Assembly: GCF_011398355.1 (NCBI RefSeq)
Contig: NZ_AP021889.1
Coordinates: forward strand, 310,001 to 374,000
Reading direction: 5' to 3'
Source of the DNA: Thiosulfatimonas sediminis
GTDB lineage: Bacteria > Pseudomonadota > Gammaproteobacteria > Thiomicrospirales > Thiomicrospiraceae
Length of the DNA: 64,000 bases
Part shown: one piece after another, positions 54,726-63,682 of the stretch
How the letters are laid out: every line of letters begins with the position of its first letter
Position numbering within the stretch: the first letter of the stretch is position 1
Program-made: the position numbers and the translations under genes
The notes under the pieces: generated by a model
What the model was told of the DNA's origin: nothing
What the model saw: the letters and a program-made list of their open reading frames with translations, nothing else
The model's database searches: none

Positions 54726-55940
54726 TTAACGTTTCTTTTTTGCGTTTTTCTTTGGTTTCTTTTTCTTGGCTTTGGCTTGCGCTTTAATGGCGGATTTAAT
54801 CGAAAAATTGGCTTCTAGGCCAGCGATTTTGCCATGCGGGATCGTTTGTTGCAGATGGTATTCAATTCGTTCCAGCGCTTTCATATCATGGCGTTCGACT
54901 AAGTTAATCGCAATCCCAACTTGTTGTGCGCGTCCTGTTCGACCAATCCGGTGAATATAAATGTCGCCGCGGTAAGGTAGGTCGTAGTTGATAACATGCG
55001 TGATGTTGAGCATGTCTAAGCCGCGCGCGGCAATATCGGTTGCCACCAGTACTTTGATTTTGCCGCTTTTGAACTTGTGCATCTTTTCCATGCGTACTGC
55101 TTGGATAAAATCGCCATGCAGAACCTGTGCGCTAATATTTTGCGATTGCAGGTATTCGCTTAACGCGATGGCACGCTCTTTTTTGTTGCAGAACACAATC
55201 GCGCTTTGGCAACTGGCATCTTGCAAGATATTGGTTAAGAGCGCATTTTTATGCTCTTTGTCATTGGCTAAATAGGTGACCTGTTGAATCTGTTCGGATT
55301 TGGTGTTCGGCGCATCAATCTGAATCTCTTGCGGCTCGTCCAAAATATCTTCGGCGAATTTACGCACTCCTGCGCCAGCAAGGGTGGCTGAAAAGAGCGC
55401 GGCTTGGAACTCGTCAGGAATCGCTTCCAGCAACGTGCGAACCGTTGGGCCTTGCCCCATATCCAGCATGCGGTCAGCTTCATCCAATACCAGTAGTTCG
55501 ATATACGAAAGATTGACTTGATCTTCTTCCATCATTTTTGCCAAACGCCCTGGCGTGGCAACGATAATATCGGTTGGTTTGCGGAGCGTTTGCGCTTGCG
55601 TTGCTTGGTTGAAGCCACCGGTTATGACTGCGGTAGGAAAATCGCAGTTATGGCTGAGTTGTTTAACAGTCTTGTGAATTTGAAAAGCCAGTTCGCGAGT
55701 TGGAGCAAGTATCAAGATGCGCGGGTGGCGAGTTGGGCGCGGCTCATCCAGTAGATACTGTAACGCAGGCAATACGAACGCGGCTGTTTTGCCGGTTCCG
55801 GTGGCGGCACCGACCAGTACATCCGCGCGCTCCAGCATGGCGGGAATCGCTTCTTGCTGAACAGGGGTGGGCTTGTGGTAACCCATTTTGGCAATCCCTT
55901 CGAGGAGGGGGGAATCTAAATCAAATTCGTCAAATGTCAT
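54726..55940 (-). CDS. DEAD-box RNA helicase (SrmB-like)
   Basis: The 404-aa protein has all helicase motifs: Q motif GYHKPTPVQQEAIP, walker A AATGTGKTAAF near residue 46, PTRELAFQIH, TPGRL, DEADRMLDMG near 153, SATLAGAG, FCNKKERA, VATDIAARGLD and HRIGRTGRA. The C terminus is Lys-rich (KKKKPKKNAKKKR) for RNA binding. MLDMG in place of MLxMGF and overall length resemble SrmB, which acts in 50S ribosome assembly, but RhlE-like assignment is possible. ATG 55940 is the start. Confidence 0.88.
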   Translation of the reverse strand: MTFDEFDLDSPLLEGIAKMGYHKPTPVQQEAIPAMLERADVLVGAATGTGKTAAFVLPALQYLLDEPRPTRHPRILILAPTRELAFQIHKTVKQLSHNCDFPTAVITGGFNQATQAQTLRKPTDIIVATPGRLAKMMEEDQVNLSYIELLVLDEADRMLDMGQGPTVRTLLEAIPDEFQAALFSATLAGAGVRKFAEDILDEPQEIQIDAPNTKSEQIQQVTYLANDKEHKNALLTNILQDASCQSAIVFCNKKERAIALSEYLQSQNISAQVLHGDFIQAVRMEKMHKFKSGKIKVLVATDIAARGLDMLNITHVINYDLPYRGDIYIHRIGRTGRAQQVGIAINLVERHDMKALERIEYHLQQTIPHGKIAGLEANFSIKSAIKAQAKAKKKKPKKNAKKKR

Positions 55941-55971
55941 CAAGCGATAATCCGGTTAAGCAAGAGGGTGG

Positions 55972-57357
55972 TTAAAGCGGGTTTGTAGGGTGCTCTATTG
56001 TATAACAAGGGTTGTAGTCGCTGGCGTCGAGTTTCATGCGTTTTTGAGCAACGAACTTCTGCAACAGTTTATCCATGGCTTGCATGATGACGGGATCGCC
56101 AACAATTTTGAAAGGTCCGTGCTTTTCAATTTCACGAATACCATCTGCCTTGACGTTACCGGCAACAATCCCCGAGAAAGCTTTACGCAGTTGGCTGGCG
56201 AGTTGATGTACGGGTTGGTTTTTATGTAGGTTCAGGTTATGCATATTTTCATGGTTAGGAATGAACGGCAGTTGCTGGTCAAGTTCCAGTTTTAAGCGCC
56301 AGTTATAGTAATACGCATCACTGGAGGCTTTACGGTCTTGGCGTACCGCCTCCATCGCCAGTTTCATTTTGGTGGCGACGTCTCGTGGATGGTCGATAAT
56401 CACCTCAAGGAGCTCGCAAGCTTGTGCACCTAAGGCATCACTGACAAAGTCGATAATCGCATCAAAGTAATCACGGCTTGCGGCATTGCCAGTTAAAATC
56501 ACCGGTAATGGGATATTGTTGTTGTCTGGATGCAGCAGAATACTGAGCAGGTACAAAAGTTCTTCCATGGTGCCTGCGCCGCCTGGAAAAATGATGATGG
56601 CATGGCCAAGACGCACAAAGGCTTCTAGCCGTTTTTCAATATCCGGCATGATACAGAGTTCGGTAACAAAAGCGTTTGGCGCTTCGGCGGCGATAATCCC
56701 AGGTTCGGTCACGCCGATATAGCGGCCATTTTTGTAACGCTGTTTGCCGTGGCCAAGCAGCGCACCTTTCATCGGGCCTTTCATTACGCCTGGGCCGCAG
56801 CCGGTGCAGATGTCAAGATTGCGCAAGCCTAATTCATACCCTAGGTGTTTGCTGTACTGATATTCGTCTTCGTTAATTGAGTGTCCGCCCCAGCAAACAA
56901 CGATATTTGGAATGGTGTTGGCTTTGACTAAGCCAGCATTGCGAGCAATGTGGAAAATTGCATTGGTAATGCCGTGACTGCGTTGTAAATCAAAATGCCC
57001 GCTATTTAGGACATCATTGCGCGCATACAGCAGATCGCGAATCACCGCAAATAGGTGCTCTTTTAAACCGACAATCAGTTCGTTGTCGACAAAAGCATGG
57101 CGCGGCGCGTTTCTAATAATCAGCTGCACACCGCGTCCTTTGACGCTGACGGTAATTTCAAATTTCGAAAACTTATTCAACAGTGCCAAACCATTGTCTT
57201 CGTTGGAACCCGTATTCAATACCGCTAGCGCGCATTGGCGGAGCAATTCATTCAGGCCTTGCTGAGTGACATCACAAAGCTGGCTGGCTTCTTGGTAAGA
57301 GAGAATTTGTAACGACCCTTCTGGGCGGATAACCACTTCTTCGATATCGGTGTTCAT
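55972..57357 (-). CDS. ppnN: nucleotide 5'-monophosphate nucleosidase PpnN (LOG family)
   Basis: The 461-aa protein has the central lysine-decarboxylase-like/LOG domain with CWGGHSINEDEY, CTGCGPGVMKGPMKGA near 187 and IIFPGGAGTMEELLYLL near 255, flanked by the N- and C-terminal domains that define PpnN/YgdH. PpnN hydrolyses purine nucleotides to base and ribose 5-phosphate and is allosterically stimulated by (p)ppGpp in E. coli. It starts about 30 bp upstream of the helicase gene on the same strand and may be cotranscribed. Confidence 0.92.
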   Translation of the reverse strand: MNTDIEEVVIRPEGSLQILSYQEASQLCDVTQQGLNELLRQCALAVLNTGSNEDNGLALLNKFSKFEITVSVKGRGVQLIIRNAPRHAFVDNELIVGLKEHLFAVIRDLLYARNDVLNSGHFDLQRSHGITNAIFHIARNAGLVKANTIPNIVVCWGGHSINEDEYQYSKHLGYELGLRNLDICTGCGPGVMKGPMKGALLGHGKQRYKNGRYIGVTEPGIIAAEAPNAFVTELCIMPDIEKRLEAFVRLGHAIIIFPGGAGTMEELLYLLSILLHPDNNNIPLPVILTGNAASRDYFDAIIDFVSDALGAQACELLEVIIDHPRDVATKMKLAMEAVRQDRKASSDAYYYNWRLKLELDQQLPFIPNHENMHNLNLHKNQPVHQLASQLRKAFSGIVAGNVKADGIREIEKHGPFKIVGDPVIMQAMDKLLQKFVAQKRMKLDASDYNPCYTIEHPTNPL

Positions 57358-57450
57358 ACAATCCTTTAACCGGCGGTATTTTGATTGGATTTATTAAGGT
57401 TTTTTGCGTAATCTTGTGGACAGTATTTTAGCGCAGTTTTGAGGTAAATA

Positions 57451-58554
57451 ATGCGAGAGAGTCAATCTTACGAAGAAGGGTTTTTAATCATCTTGTTGCT
57501 GCTGGCAATTGGCGGCTTAATTTGGCTGTTTAATCCGTTTTTGGAGGCGCTATTTTTTGCGATGATTATCGCCACCGCAAGTTACCCCTATTTTCAGCGT
57601 TTGCAGAAAAAATTCGCCTATTCGCCAAGCACGGCGGCGGGGGTTATGAGTGCGTTAATTTTTATAGGGGTGATTGCACCAGTAACCTATTTGTTGGTGG
57701 AAATCAGTCTGCAGGTTGGCCAATTGTATAGCCATGCTCAGGCGTGGGTGGGGCAGCAAGATGCCGAATCGATTACGCGTTTAAACAGTTCGATGGTGGC
57801 TTATTTGCCGATTAGTGAAAGCACGCAAGTACAGCTTTTGGAGCAGTTGCGTGAGCATTCACAAAAGATTTTAAGTTTTGTGCAGAAGACCACGGTATTT
57901 TTATTGGAAGGGGTCTTAGGCACCACCTCATCCTTTGTGACGTTCCTAGGGTTATCGGTGTTTGCGCTGTTCTTTTTTTATCGGGACGGTCACGCAATTG
58001 CTTGTCACTTAAAAGTACTGTCACCGTTGGAAAACCGCTTTGACAGCATGATAATGAGCCGTTTTTCTAGCTTGTCGAGTGTCTTGACGCTGAGTGTATT
58101 AGGCATTGCAGTGTTGCAAGGGGTGAGCTTTGCAATCCTTGCTTGGTTGCTGGGTTTGCCGGGAATGTTTATCGGTATGGCGGTTGCCGTCACTTCATTT
58201 ATCCCGATTGTTGGTGCGGCTTTGGTGTGGATTCCACTGGTGGTTTATATGGCTGTGCAAGGCGACTATATCAGCGCGGGCATTGTGGTTTTTTGGGGGG
58301 TAGTGATTACCGGTTTTGTGATTGATAATATTGTTCGTCCGGTGTTAATTAACCGTTTGACCAAAATAATGGGGGGCGGCGAGGAGCAGCTGGCGGTGGC
58401 GAATCATACCTTGATTACTGTCCTATCTACTTTTGCTGGTTTGATTCATTTTGGCGTGATAGGCCTGTTTTTCGGACCGGTTATCGCTGCGATGGCGATT
58501 ACCATTTTTGATGTTTATGAAGAGATGCATCAAGATCGTTTAGATCGAAGTTAA
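57451..58554 (+). CDS. AI-2E family transporter (PerM/TqsA-like)
   Basis: The 367-aa protein has seven to eight hydrophobic helices and the family segments LFNPFLEALFFAMIIATASYPYFQRL, FFYRDGHAI, GVSFAILAWLLGLPGMFIGMAVAVTSFIPIVGAALVW, and NIVRPVLINRLTKIMGG. Members export AI-2 or act as cation/H+ antiporters; the true substrate is unclear. GAGG precedes ATG by 7 bases. It is divergent from ppnN. Confidence 0.87.
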   Translation: MRESQSYEEGFLIILLLLAIGGLIWLFNPFLEALFFAMIIATASYPYFQRLQKKFAYSPSTAAGVMSALIFIGVIAPVTYLLVEISLQVGQLYSHAQAWVGQQDAESITRLNSSMVAYLPISESTQVQLLEQLREHSQKILSFVQKTTVFLLEGVLGTTSSFVTFLGLSVFALFFFYRDGHAIACHLKVLSPLENRFDSMIMSRFSSLSSVLTLSVLGIAVLQGVSFAILAWLLGLPGMFIGMAVAVTSFIPIVGAALVWIPLVVYMAVQGDYISAGIVVFWGVVITGFVIDNIVRPVLINRLTKIMGGGEEQLAVANHTLITVLSTFAGLIHFGVIGLFFGPVIAAMAITIFDVYEEMHQDRLDRS

Positions 58555-58765
58555 GGTGTTCTAACCATGACGCTGCTCCTGCTCGGTTCTCTTTTCGGGT
58601 TGATACTTAGCCTCTTTTGCTTATAAAAATCAGCGTTTGATAATACTTTTTTATAGGTGCAAAATAAATTCAGGGGTAGAAAGATTGATAATTGTGACTA
58701 CAGTTCTTATTCTAGGAGGCCTTAATGAAATGCACCTCGATTACCTATGATAAGGATACAAAAGT

Positions 58766-59515
58766 ATGCTGCGGTATCACCTAAAAAACCTCTGGTTCCG
58801 AGATAAAACCGAAGAAGTCGTTTTTATCAATAAACATGCGGTGCAGTTGCGCGCCGGATTGATGTTACTGATTCCAATTTATATGGTAGTGGTGTTGTTT
58901 ACAACGGTACTGGCCCCAACTTGGACAGTGCTGCCCAATACCTTTGTTGAAGAAACCTTTGATATGACACAGGATTGGCATGCCATTTATAACGTGCAAG
59001 CTTCGCGTACGCTGTTCGACTACACCATTCCTAGTCTTGTTCTGTTGTATGGGCTGTTTGAGATGATTGCCGGGTTGTTTGTCCGCACCTCGTATTTGTC
59101 ACCAACCATTCATTTAGCGACCTTTTTAACGCGTAATACACGCCCAAAATGGGAGCCGCATAAGCCGAAAAAATTCGCTTGGCTAATAGGCGTAACCTTA
59201 ATCAGCTTGTGTCTTATTTTCTTTAATCCGGACATGGTGGCGCGTTTTATTAATGCACTTTTCGCAAGCGAACTTTTGCCAACCGATTCGAACTATATGC
59301 CTGATTTTATTCCGATACTGGTCGGCATCTGCTTTACATTGATGTGGCTGGAAGCGATATTTGGCTTCTGTTTGGGGTGCCAATTACACTGGTTGTTGGC
59401 CAAAATTGGAATCTTTAAAGAGCACTGTTATGACTGTATGAATGTCGATTTTGACCAAAAAGCGTGGATTGCTGAACGTAAAAAAATGGAGCAAGCTCTG
59501 CAAAATGAGCCTTAA
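58766..59515 (+). CDS. DUF4395-like integral membrane protein
   Basis: The 249-aa protein has about five hydrophobic helices (about 29-48, 84-108, 139-156, 182-205 and neighbours). SYLSPTIHLATFLTRN and the terminal IFGFCLGCQLHWLLAKIG resemble DUF4395, whose members carry a GxCLGC motif in the membrane. A second Cys pair CYDCMN follows. No function is known. AAGGA precedes ATG; a terminator follows, so it is a single-gene unit. Confidence 0.6.
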   Translation: MLRYHLKNLWFRDKTEEVVFINKHAVQLRAGLMLLIPIYMVVVLFTTVLAPTWTVLPNTFVEETFDMTQDWHAIYNVQASRTLFDYTIPSLVLLYGLFEMIAGLFVRTSYLSPTIHLATFLTRNTRPKWEPHKPKKFAWLIGVTLISLCLIFFNPDMVARFINALFASELLPTDSNYMPDFIPILVGICFTLMWLEAIFGFCLGCQLHWLLAKIGIFKEHCYDCMNVDFDQKAWIAERKKMEQALQNEP

Positions 59516-59551
59516 CTTGCTTAGGATGGATGAGCTTGACCGTTGACCGAT

Positions 59552-59586
59552 AAAAAACGCCACGAATCGTCGTGGCGTTTTTTATT
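59552..59586 (+). terminator. intrinsic terminator after the DUF4395-like gene
   Basis: AAAAACGCCACGA pairs perfectly with TCGTGGCGTTTTT; more Ts follow. Confidence 0.9.
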
Positions 59587-59632
59587 TGTAACTTATAGAT
59601 AAATTTTTCCCATCTTTACGTCACACTAAAAT

Positions 59633-59707
59633 TTACTTACTTTGATTTTTTAGGGCTTTGCGCTCGCGAGCATCATAAACCTCTTTAATTAATTTTAAAC
59701 GATTCAT
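59633..59707 (-). CDS. possible 24-aa basic peptide
   Basis: On the minus strand, ATG 59707 is preceded by AGGAAAG at about 6 bases and opens a 24-codon frame (starts MNRLKLIKEVYDAR, ends NQSK, TAA). The peptide would be a single amphipathic, highly basic helix. The good binding site is the only evidence beyond the frame itself; no family is recognised. It lies between the terminator at 59552 and the next minus-strand gene. Confidence 0.35.
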   Translation of the reverse strand: MNRLKLIKEVYDARERKALKNQSK

Positions 59708-59831
59708 TTTGCTTTCCTCACTTTAAGTGCGTGTTACAAACTATGTGTAAAACTTAAAGCATAGGTCATGCCAATAACCAAAGGTAAATTTCGATATTGA
59801 CAGCAAAGACGCTGGATAAGCTTAGGTATCC

Positions 59832-59860
59832 AATAAAAAACCCGTATGCACGGGTTTCTA
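59832..59860 (-). terminator. intrinsic terminator of the secreted hypothetical gene
   Basis: On the minus strand AAACCCGTGCATACGGGTTT is followed by a T run. Confidence 0.8.
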
Positions 59861-59878
59861 ATCAGATGCGGTGAGTGT

Positions 59879-60457
59879 TTAATTTAAATTGAATGACCGT
59901 AAGTCAACAAATTGAATCAAACTCGAGGTGTCACGTATTGAGATGTTAACCTTGCTTGCCATGCCTTTTTCAGTAAAGTAGGCAAATTTGCTATTCTCAT
60001 CTTCCATTTCAAATTTTTTGTCTGCTTTAAGTTCTTCGTATTTTTCCAAGCCAGAAGACTTTTGACGCGGTAACGATTCTACGATTTGCAGTGTCACTTG
60101 TTTTTCTTTACTAAATTTAAATAGGCTTAGATTAATGACACGATTGTCGTTGAGAATGGTTAAAAAGAGAAATTTATCTATTGAATTAACAACCTTCGAG
60201 TTATCAAGGGTATCGTTTTTTGACCAATAAGCGGACCAGTCTTCAAAGTCCAAGTAGTTTTGAATAAAGTTTTTAAAAATCTCGTAAGACTGGTCTTTGG
60301 AAATCTCTAAGATTTCAGCCATGCGCACCACCATTTCTTTTTCATTTTTATCCGAAAGTGTATCAATCCCTCCGAGGGCTTTGGCTTGAGTTGATAGCAT
60401 CAAGCTCAAAAAAAGAGCGGAAAACGTCATTAACGGAATTTTTGTGATCAAGTTCAT
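59879..60457 (-). CDS. secreted hypothetical protein
   Basis: The 192-aa protein has a signal peptide (about 1-27, ending near STQAKA) and is otherwise hydrophilic with many Lys, Glu and Ser; it has no Cys and no motif I recognise. Segments such as ADKKFEMEDENSKFAYFTEKGM and FVDLRSFNLN suggest a beta-rich periplasmic or outer-membrane-associated protein. It is transcribed alone and ends at a clear terminator. Base composition is more AT-rich than that of neighbours, hinting at later acquisition. Confidence 0.65.
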   Translation of the reverse strand: MNLITKIPLMTFSALFLSLMLSTQAKALGGIDTLSDKNEKEMVVRMAEILEISKDQSYEIFKNFIQNYLDFEDWSAYWSKNDTLDNSKVVNSIDKFLFLTILNDNRVINLSLFKFSKEKQVTLQIVESLPRQKSSGLEKYEELKADKKFEMEDENSKFAYFTEKGMASKVNISIRDTSSLIQFVDLRSFNLN

Positions 60458-60964
60458 AGGGTCATCCTTGGTTAAGAAAAGATACAGGCTGTTGAGGATA
60501 GTTCACGGTGTCTTCATTCCCTTTATCGCTAAAAACGGTAGGGTTAGATCTTAAGTGTTTTGCAACCAACCAAAACAGTCATGGAGATAAAGCCTAACAA
60601 AGCTGTATAAAAAATCCAATAAATTATGGGTTATGTAGTGTGCAAAGAGGCCCGATCGTTTTGCTTTATTGGGTCGTAGCAAGATCAGTTTGGTGCATTC
60701 TCTGTGAATATTTGGTGTTGTGTGCTGGTGAACATGACGTGATTAACGTTTATGTTCGTCCAACCTGGATTGAAAAATATGCTCATAAAGCAAGATTTTT
60801 AAGTAAATGTAAGTATGGATTTGGCGTCTTTCTGTAAAGAATTGAAATTATTTTGTCATTTTCCTGTAATTGGTAAGGGAATTGTTTACTTGTAAAATAT
60901 ATTTACATAGAATGTTTTTAAACAGAGTATATCTACACAGTAGGCATGTGCTGAGGAGAAGGTT
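60458..60964. other. 507-bp divergent intergenic region
   Basis: It separates the secreted protein gene from the PilZ operon. A 65-codon plus-strand frame at 60640-60837 has no binding site and is not called. Near its right end, TGTAAA (60891) and TTTACA (60902) form a palindrome upstream of the PilZ gene, which may be an operator. Confidence 0.45.
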
Positions 60965-61342
60965 ATGAACGCTAATCTAAGAGATCACGAGAGACTTAAA
61001 TTCGCTACTCAAGGTCACATTATTTGTGAAAACCTATTACTTAGAATGCTGGTGAATAATATTTCGGTTGAAGGCATCTGCTTTACAACTGAAAACAAGC
61101 TCAATATCAATACCTTGATGCACCTAGAGCTTTCTGAATTGAATGAATATGGTATTGAGTTGATTGCTTGTAAGGTTGAAGTCAGACAGCGCCTTGAAGT
61201 GGCTTCAGGTTTTAAGTATTGCTGCCGTATTGTCGAATCTGATAGAAATTGGAGCGTGCTTCTTGCTAAGGTTGAGAATCGCATTAACGGCGCTTCTAAG
61301 AAAAGCTTGCTTAGTTACCTGAGTCAAACAATGGCTGCTTAA
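60965..61342 (+). CDS. PilZ-like domain protein
   Basis: The 125-aa protein has the PilZ layout: LRDHERLKFATQGHI with an Arg/Asp/Arg set where R-x-x-x-R is expected, then VNNISVEGICF (about 35-45) in place of D/N-x-S-x-x-G. PilZ domains bind cyclic di-GMP; here the first motif is not canonical, so binding is uncertain. GGAGAAGG precedes ATG. It is followed 14 bp later by a LapG-like protease gene and then a second PilZ-like gene. Confidence 0.6.
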   Translation: MNANLRDHERLKFATQGHIICENLLLRMLVNNISVEGICFTTENKLNINTLMHLELSELNEYGIELIACKVEVRQRLEVASGFKYCCRIVESDRNWSVLLAKVENRINGASKKSLLSYLSQTMAA

Positions 61343-61356
61343 GTCCGGGGTGGGTT

Positions 61357-61980
61357 ATGCAAAGACACAATTATTGGACGCCACTTATTATTTTCATCAA
61401 GTTGATGATGATTTCTTTCACTGCGCAAGCAAGCCTTGCTGAGAACAAGCTGAATCAGATCAAGCAGCAAGCAAAACAGTTTGAGATGATTGAACAGATT
61501 CGCTTTGTGAATGCCCAGGTTAATCAAAGTGCGGAGTTTGTTTCTGATCAAGAGCAATACGGTAAACAAGAGTTTTGGAGTTCGATAACGCAATTTTTGG
61601 CACAAGGCAAAGGGGATTGTGAAGAGTTTGCGGTCACCAAGTATGTTCTGATGAAACAATTAGGATTTAAAACTGCTCTCGCCTATTGGAAAAAGAACGC
61701 CGTTGCGCATTTGTCAACCGTGGTGGTTGCTGAAGGCTATTTGTGGAACTTAGATTTGGGTGGCGATATTTATGAGGTGACCCAACCCCACTTTGAGCGT
61801 ATGGCATTTTTTCATCTTGATGGTTTGGGTTCAATTACCGATTTTTTTAAACCGCTCCCCATCGCCACGATTGAAGGTGGAAAGCCGATTTTCAAGTCAA
61901 AAACAACTGAATTTTCTAAGTTAATTGCCAAAATAAATAGAGATGAGCGCTTGCCAGTGATGTTAGCCAGTGCGAATTAG
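61357..61980 (+). CDS. LapG-like transglutaminase-like cysteine proteinase (BTLCP)
   Basis: The 207-aa protein has an N-terminal signal or anchor (about 7-24, MISFTAQASLA), then FVNAQVNQSAEFVSDQEQYGKQEFW, the catalytic Cys in GKGDCEEFAVTKYVLMKQLG near residue 90, His in AHLSTVVV near 123 and Asp in WNLDLGGDIY near 138. This is the pattern of periplasmic LapG, which cleaves large adhesins under control of the c-di-GMP receptor LapD. No LapD or adhesin gene is in the window. It is flanked by two PilZ-like genes. Confidence 0.85.
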   Translation: MQRHNYWTPLIIFIKLMMISFTAQASLAENKLNQIKQQAKQFEMIEQIRFVNAQVNQSAEFVSDQEQYGKQEFWSSITQFLAQGKGDCEEFAVTKYVLMKQLGFKTALAYWKKNAVAHLSTVVVAEGYLWNLDLGGDIYEVTQPHFERMAFFHLDGLGSITDFFKPLPIATIEGGKPIFKSKTTEFSKLIAKINRDERLPVMLASAN

Positions 61981-62016
61981 ATTGAAATGATAGAAAAAGC
62001 GCTTGAAGGAGTTTGT

Positions 62017-62490
62017 ATGCAGACGAGAGAACAAGTGGATCAAGAACTCGCTTTGTGGGGCAAGATGGTCGCCAAGAGTTATTTTTTGGATGTGCATAAA
62101 CGTGCAGATTTTCGATTAAATGTGGAATTGCCTGCAGTGATGAATCTGGGTAGCAAAATTGCCAATATATGGATGGTTAATATTTCTCCGAAAGGTTTTG
62201 CTTTTCGTTGTGAACCTAGGCTGCGAAAGTCGATTTTAGAAGAAGGTATCAATCAATTTGAATTTAATCTGGTTTTGCAGAATATAAATCATCCTGCATT
62301 TTCCGTCGATTTCAAAGTCTGTAATGTCGTGCAAGAGATTACAGGTGCTGTGCGTTTTTGTTGTGAAATTTTGGAGGAGTCGACTTCTTACAATCAATTT
62401 TTTGAAGAGATTTATGCTCAAAAACAGAGCGCACCGCAAGCGATGACGTCTGTCCATGCTGAGGGGTTTGAGCACTTTATGACTGGCTAA
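62017..62490 (+). CDS. PilZ-like domain protein
   Basis: The 157-aa protein contains HKRADFRLNVELPAVMNLG (about 27-45), giving R-x-x-F-R like the PilZ R-x-x-x-R, and MVNISPKGFAFRCEPRLR (about 55-72) for the N-x-S-x-x-G motif. It is closer to canonical than the PilZ-like protein two genes upstream. ATG 62017 is chosen because AAGGAG lies 6-7 bases before it; an ATG at 61987 has none. It ends the operon before a bidirectional terminator. Confidence 0.68.
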   Translation: MQTREQVDQELALWGKMVAKSYFLDVHKRADFRLNVELPAVMNLGSKIANIWMVNISPKGFAFRCEPRLRKSILEEGINQFEFNLVLQNINHPAFSVDFKVCNVVQEITGAVRFCCEILEESTSYNQFFEEIYAQKQSAPQAMTSVHAEGFEHFMTG

Positions 62491-62533
62491 ATATCAGTGT
62501 TTTCTCGTGCAGAAATTTAAGCGTGGCCATTAA

Positions 62534-62574
62534 ATAAAAAAGCACCCGTATCTAAGATGCGGGTGCTTTTTTGT
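62534..62574. terminator. bidirectional terminator between PilZ operon and folE2
   Basis: AAAAAAGCACCCG and CGGGTGCTTTTTT form a stem with flanking A and T runs, serving both convergent units. Confidence 0.9.
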
Positions 62575-62590
62575 TGGTGAATCGGTCTAT

Positions 62591-63547
62591 TTATTTCATC
62601 GGATCCATTAGGTTCGGTTCATCGCTGTAGCCACCGTTGATGCCTTTGGTGACAATTGCGACGGCATCGTGTGGATGCAAGCTTTCTAGGTGGTTGACGC
62701 GTACCCAGAAATCAAGATAGTGAGCATCTTGAGCGCTGAGAGCCGCTTGCAGACGGCGGCTGGCATCTTCGCAGAACATTAGGTTGGCGGCATTGAGGCG
62801 CGCAAATTCTTGTTCATCCTCGCGTTTAACGGCTGCTTGTACCGGCGTTTGCAGTGCGGCTTCGATGTCATTGATAAGGTTGGAAATCACCAAACTATCG
62901 TTTTGCGTGACTTTTACTTTAACTTGTGCATAAGAACGCTGGCTGTGCGGTGTGGCACAGATGCCTTCCGGTGTACCTAACCATGCCATGACATCATTGT
63001 AGTTAACCGCTTTGCCATCAAAATCTCGCTCAAACGCTTCTTGAATCAATTGACGCGAGAGTGCGGCAGAGCAAGGACAAGTTGATGAGTAAGGGATTTC
63101 AATTGAGATTTCGCAATCAAACTGTCCGCTGCGCATTTCGCCACGTACCGTGCAAGGATAGTGTTTCCAGCCACTGTTATCGCTTTTTAGCGATGATCGG
63201 CGTTCATAGTAGTCAAACTTAAATTCAACAAATGCATTTGAGCTGAGTCCGGTGTGCGATGTAATGAATTTTTCAAGAATGGCTTTGACTTGGTTCGGTG
63301 AAAGCGGTTTTTCAGTCGACATCTGATCGAGAATCAGATACAGACGTGACATATGAATCCCTTTGCTTAAAGGGTCTTCTAAATTGACGTAGGCTTGGGC
63401 AAGTGAGGACATTCGCACGCTGTCAGCTGCGTTTGTTCCTTGTTGAACCAAAACAGGCAGTTCAATGCCGCTCATTCCGACCCAGTTAAGGGTACCTTGT
63501 GGTGTTTGGTGCGGCTGACACGCGATATCGGGCATGTGCTTAGTCAT
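62591..63547 (-). CDS. folE2: GTP cyclohydrolase FolE2 (GCYH-IB)
   Basis: The 318-aa enzyme makes dihydroneopterin triphosphate for folate and queuosine-type pathways and, unlike FolE, need not use zinc. It shows VGMSGIELPVLV, HMSRLYLIL near residue 84, the metal-site Cys in SIEIPYSSTCPCSAALSRQLI near 165, and CATPHSQRSYAQVKV near 215. ATG 63547 has AAGGAA at 6 bases; an upstream frame has none. A COG0523 GTPase gene lies directly upstream on the same strand, a pairing known from zinc-limitation regulons. Confidence 0.93.
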   Translation of the reverse strand: MTKHMPDIACQPHQTPQGTLNWVGMSGIELPVLVQQGTNAADSVRMSSLAQAYVNLEDPLSKGIHMSRLYLILDQMSTEKPLSPNQVKAILEKFITSHTGLSSNAFVEFKFDYYERRSSLKSDNSGWKHYPCTVRGEMRSGQFDCEISIEIPYSSTCPCSAALSRQLIQEAFERDFDGKAVNYNDVMAWLGTPEGICATPHSQRSYAQVKVKVTQNDSLVISNLINDIEAALQTPVQAAVKREDEQEFARLNAANLMFCEDASRRLQAALSAQDAHYLDFWVRVNHLESLHPHDAVAIVTKGINGGYSDEPNLMDPMK

Positions 63548-63682
63548 GCAATTTCCTTCGGCTGTTATGGACGGTCCCGTTGCAAAAGCCAATCAAGAGC
63601 AATTGGTGACACGTCTCGTGTTGAAAAAATGACTAGCGATTTTAACAAATATTTAAAAGTATGCTCTTTTATTTAGCAAGTA

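Noticed and set aside
60640-60837. 65-codon plus-strand frame in the intergenic region before the PilZ gene
   Set aside because: No binding site, GTG start, no recognisable motif and odd composition; probably chance.
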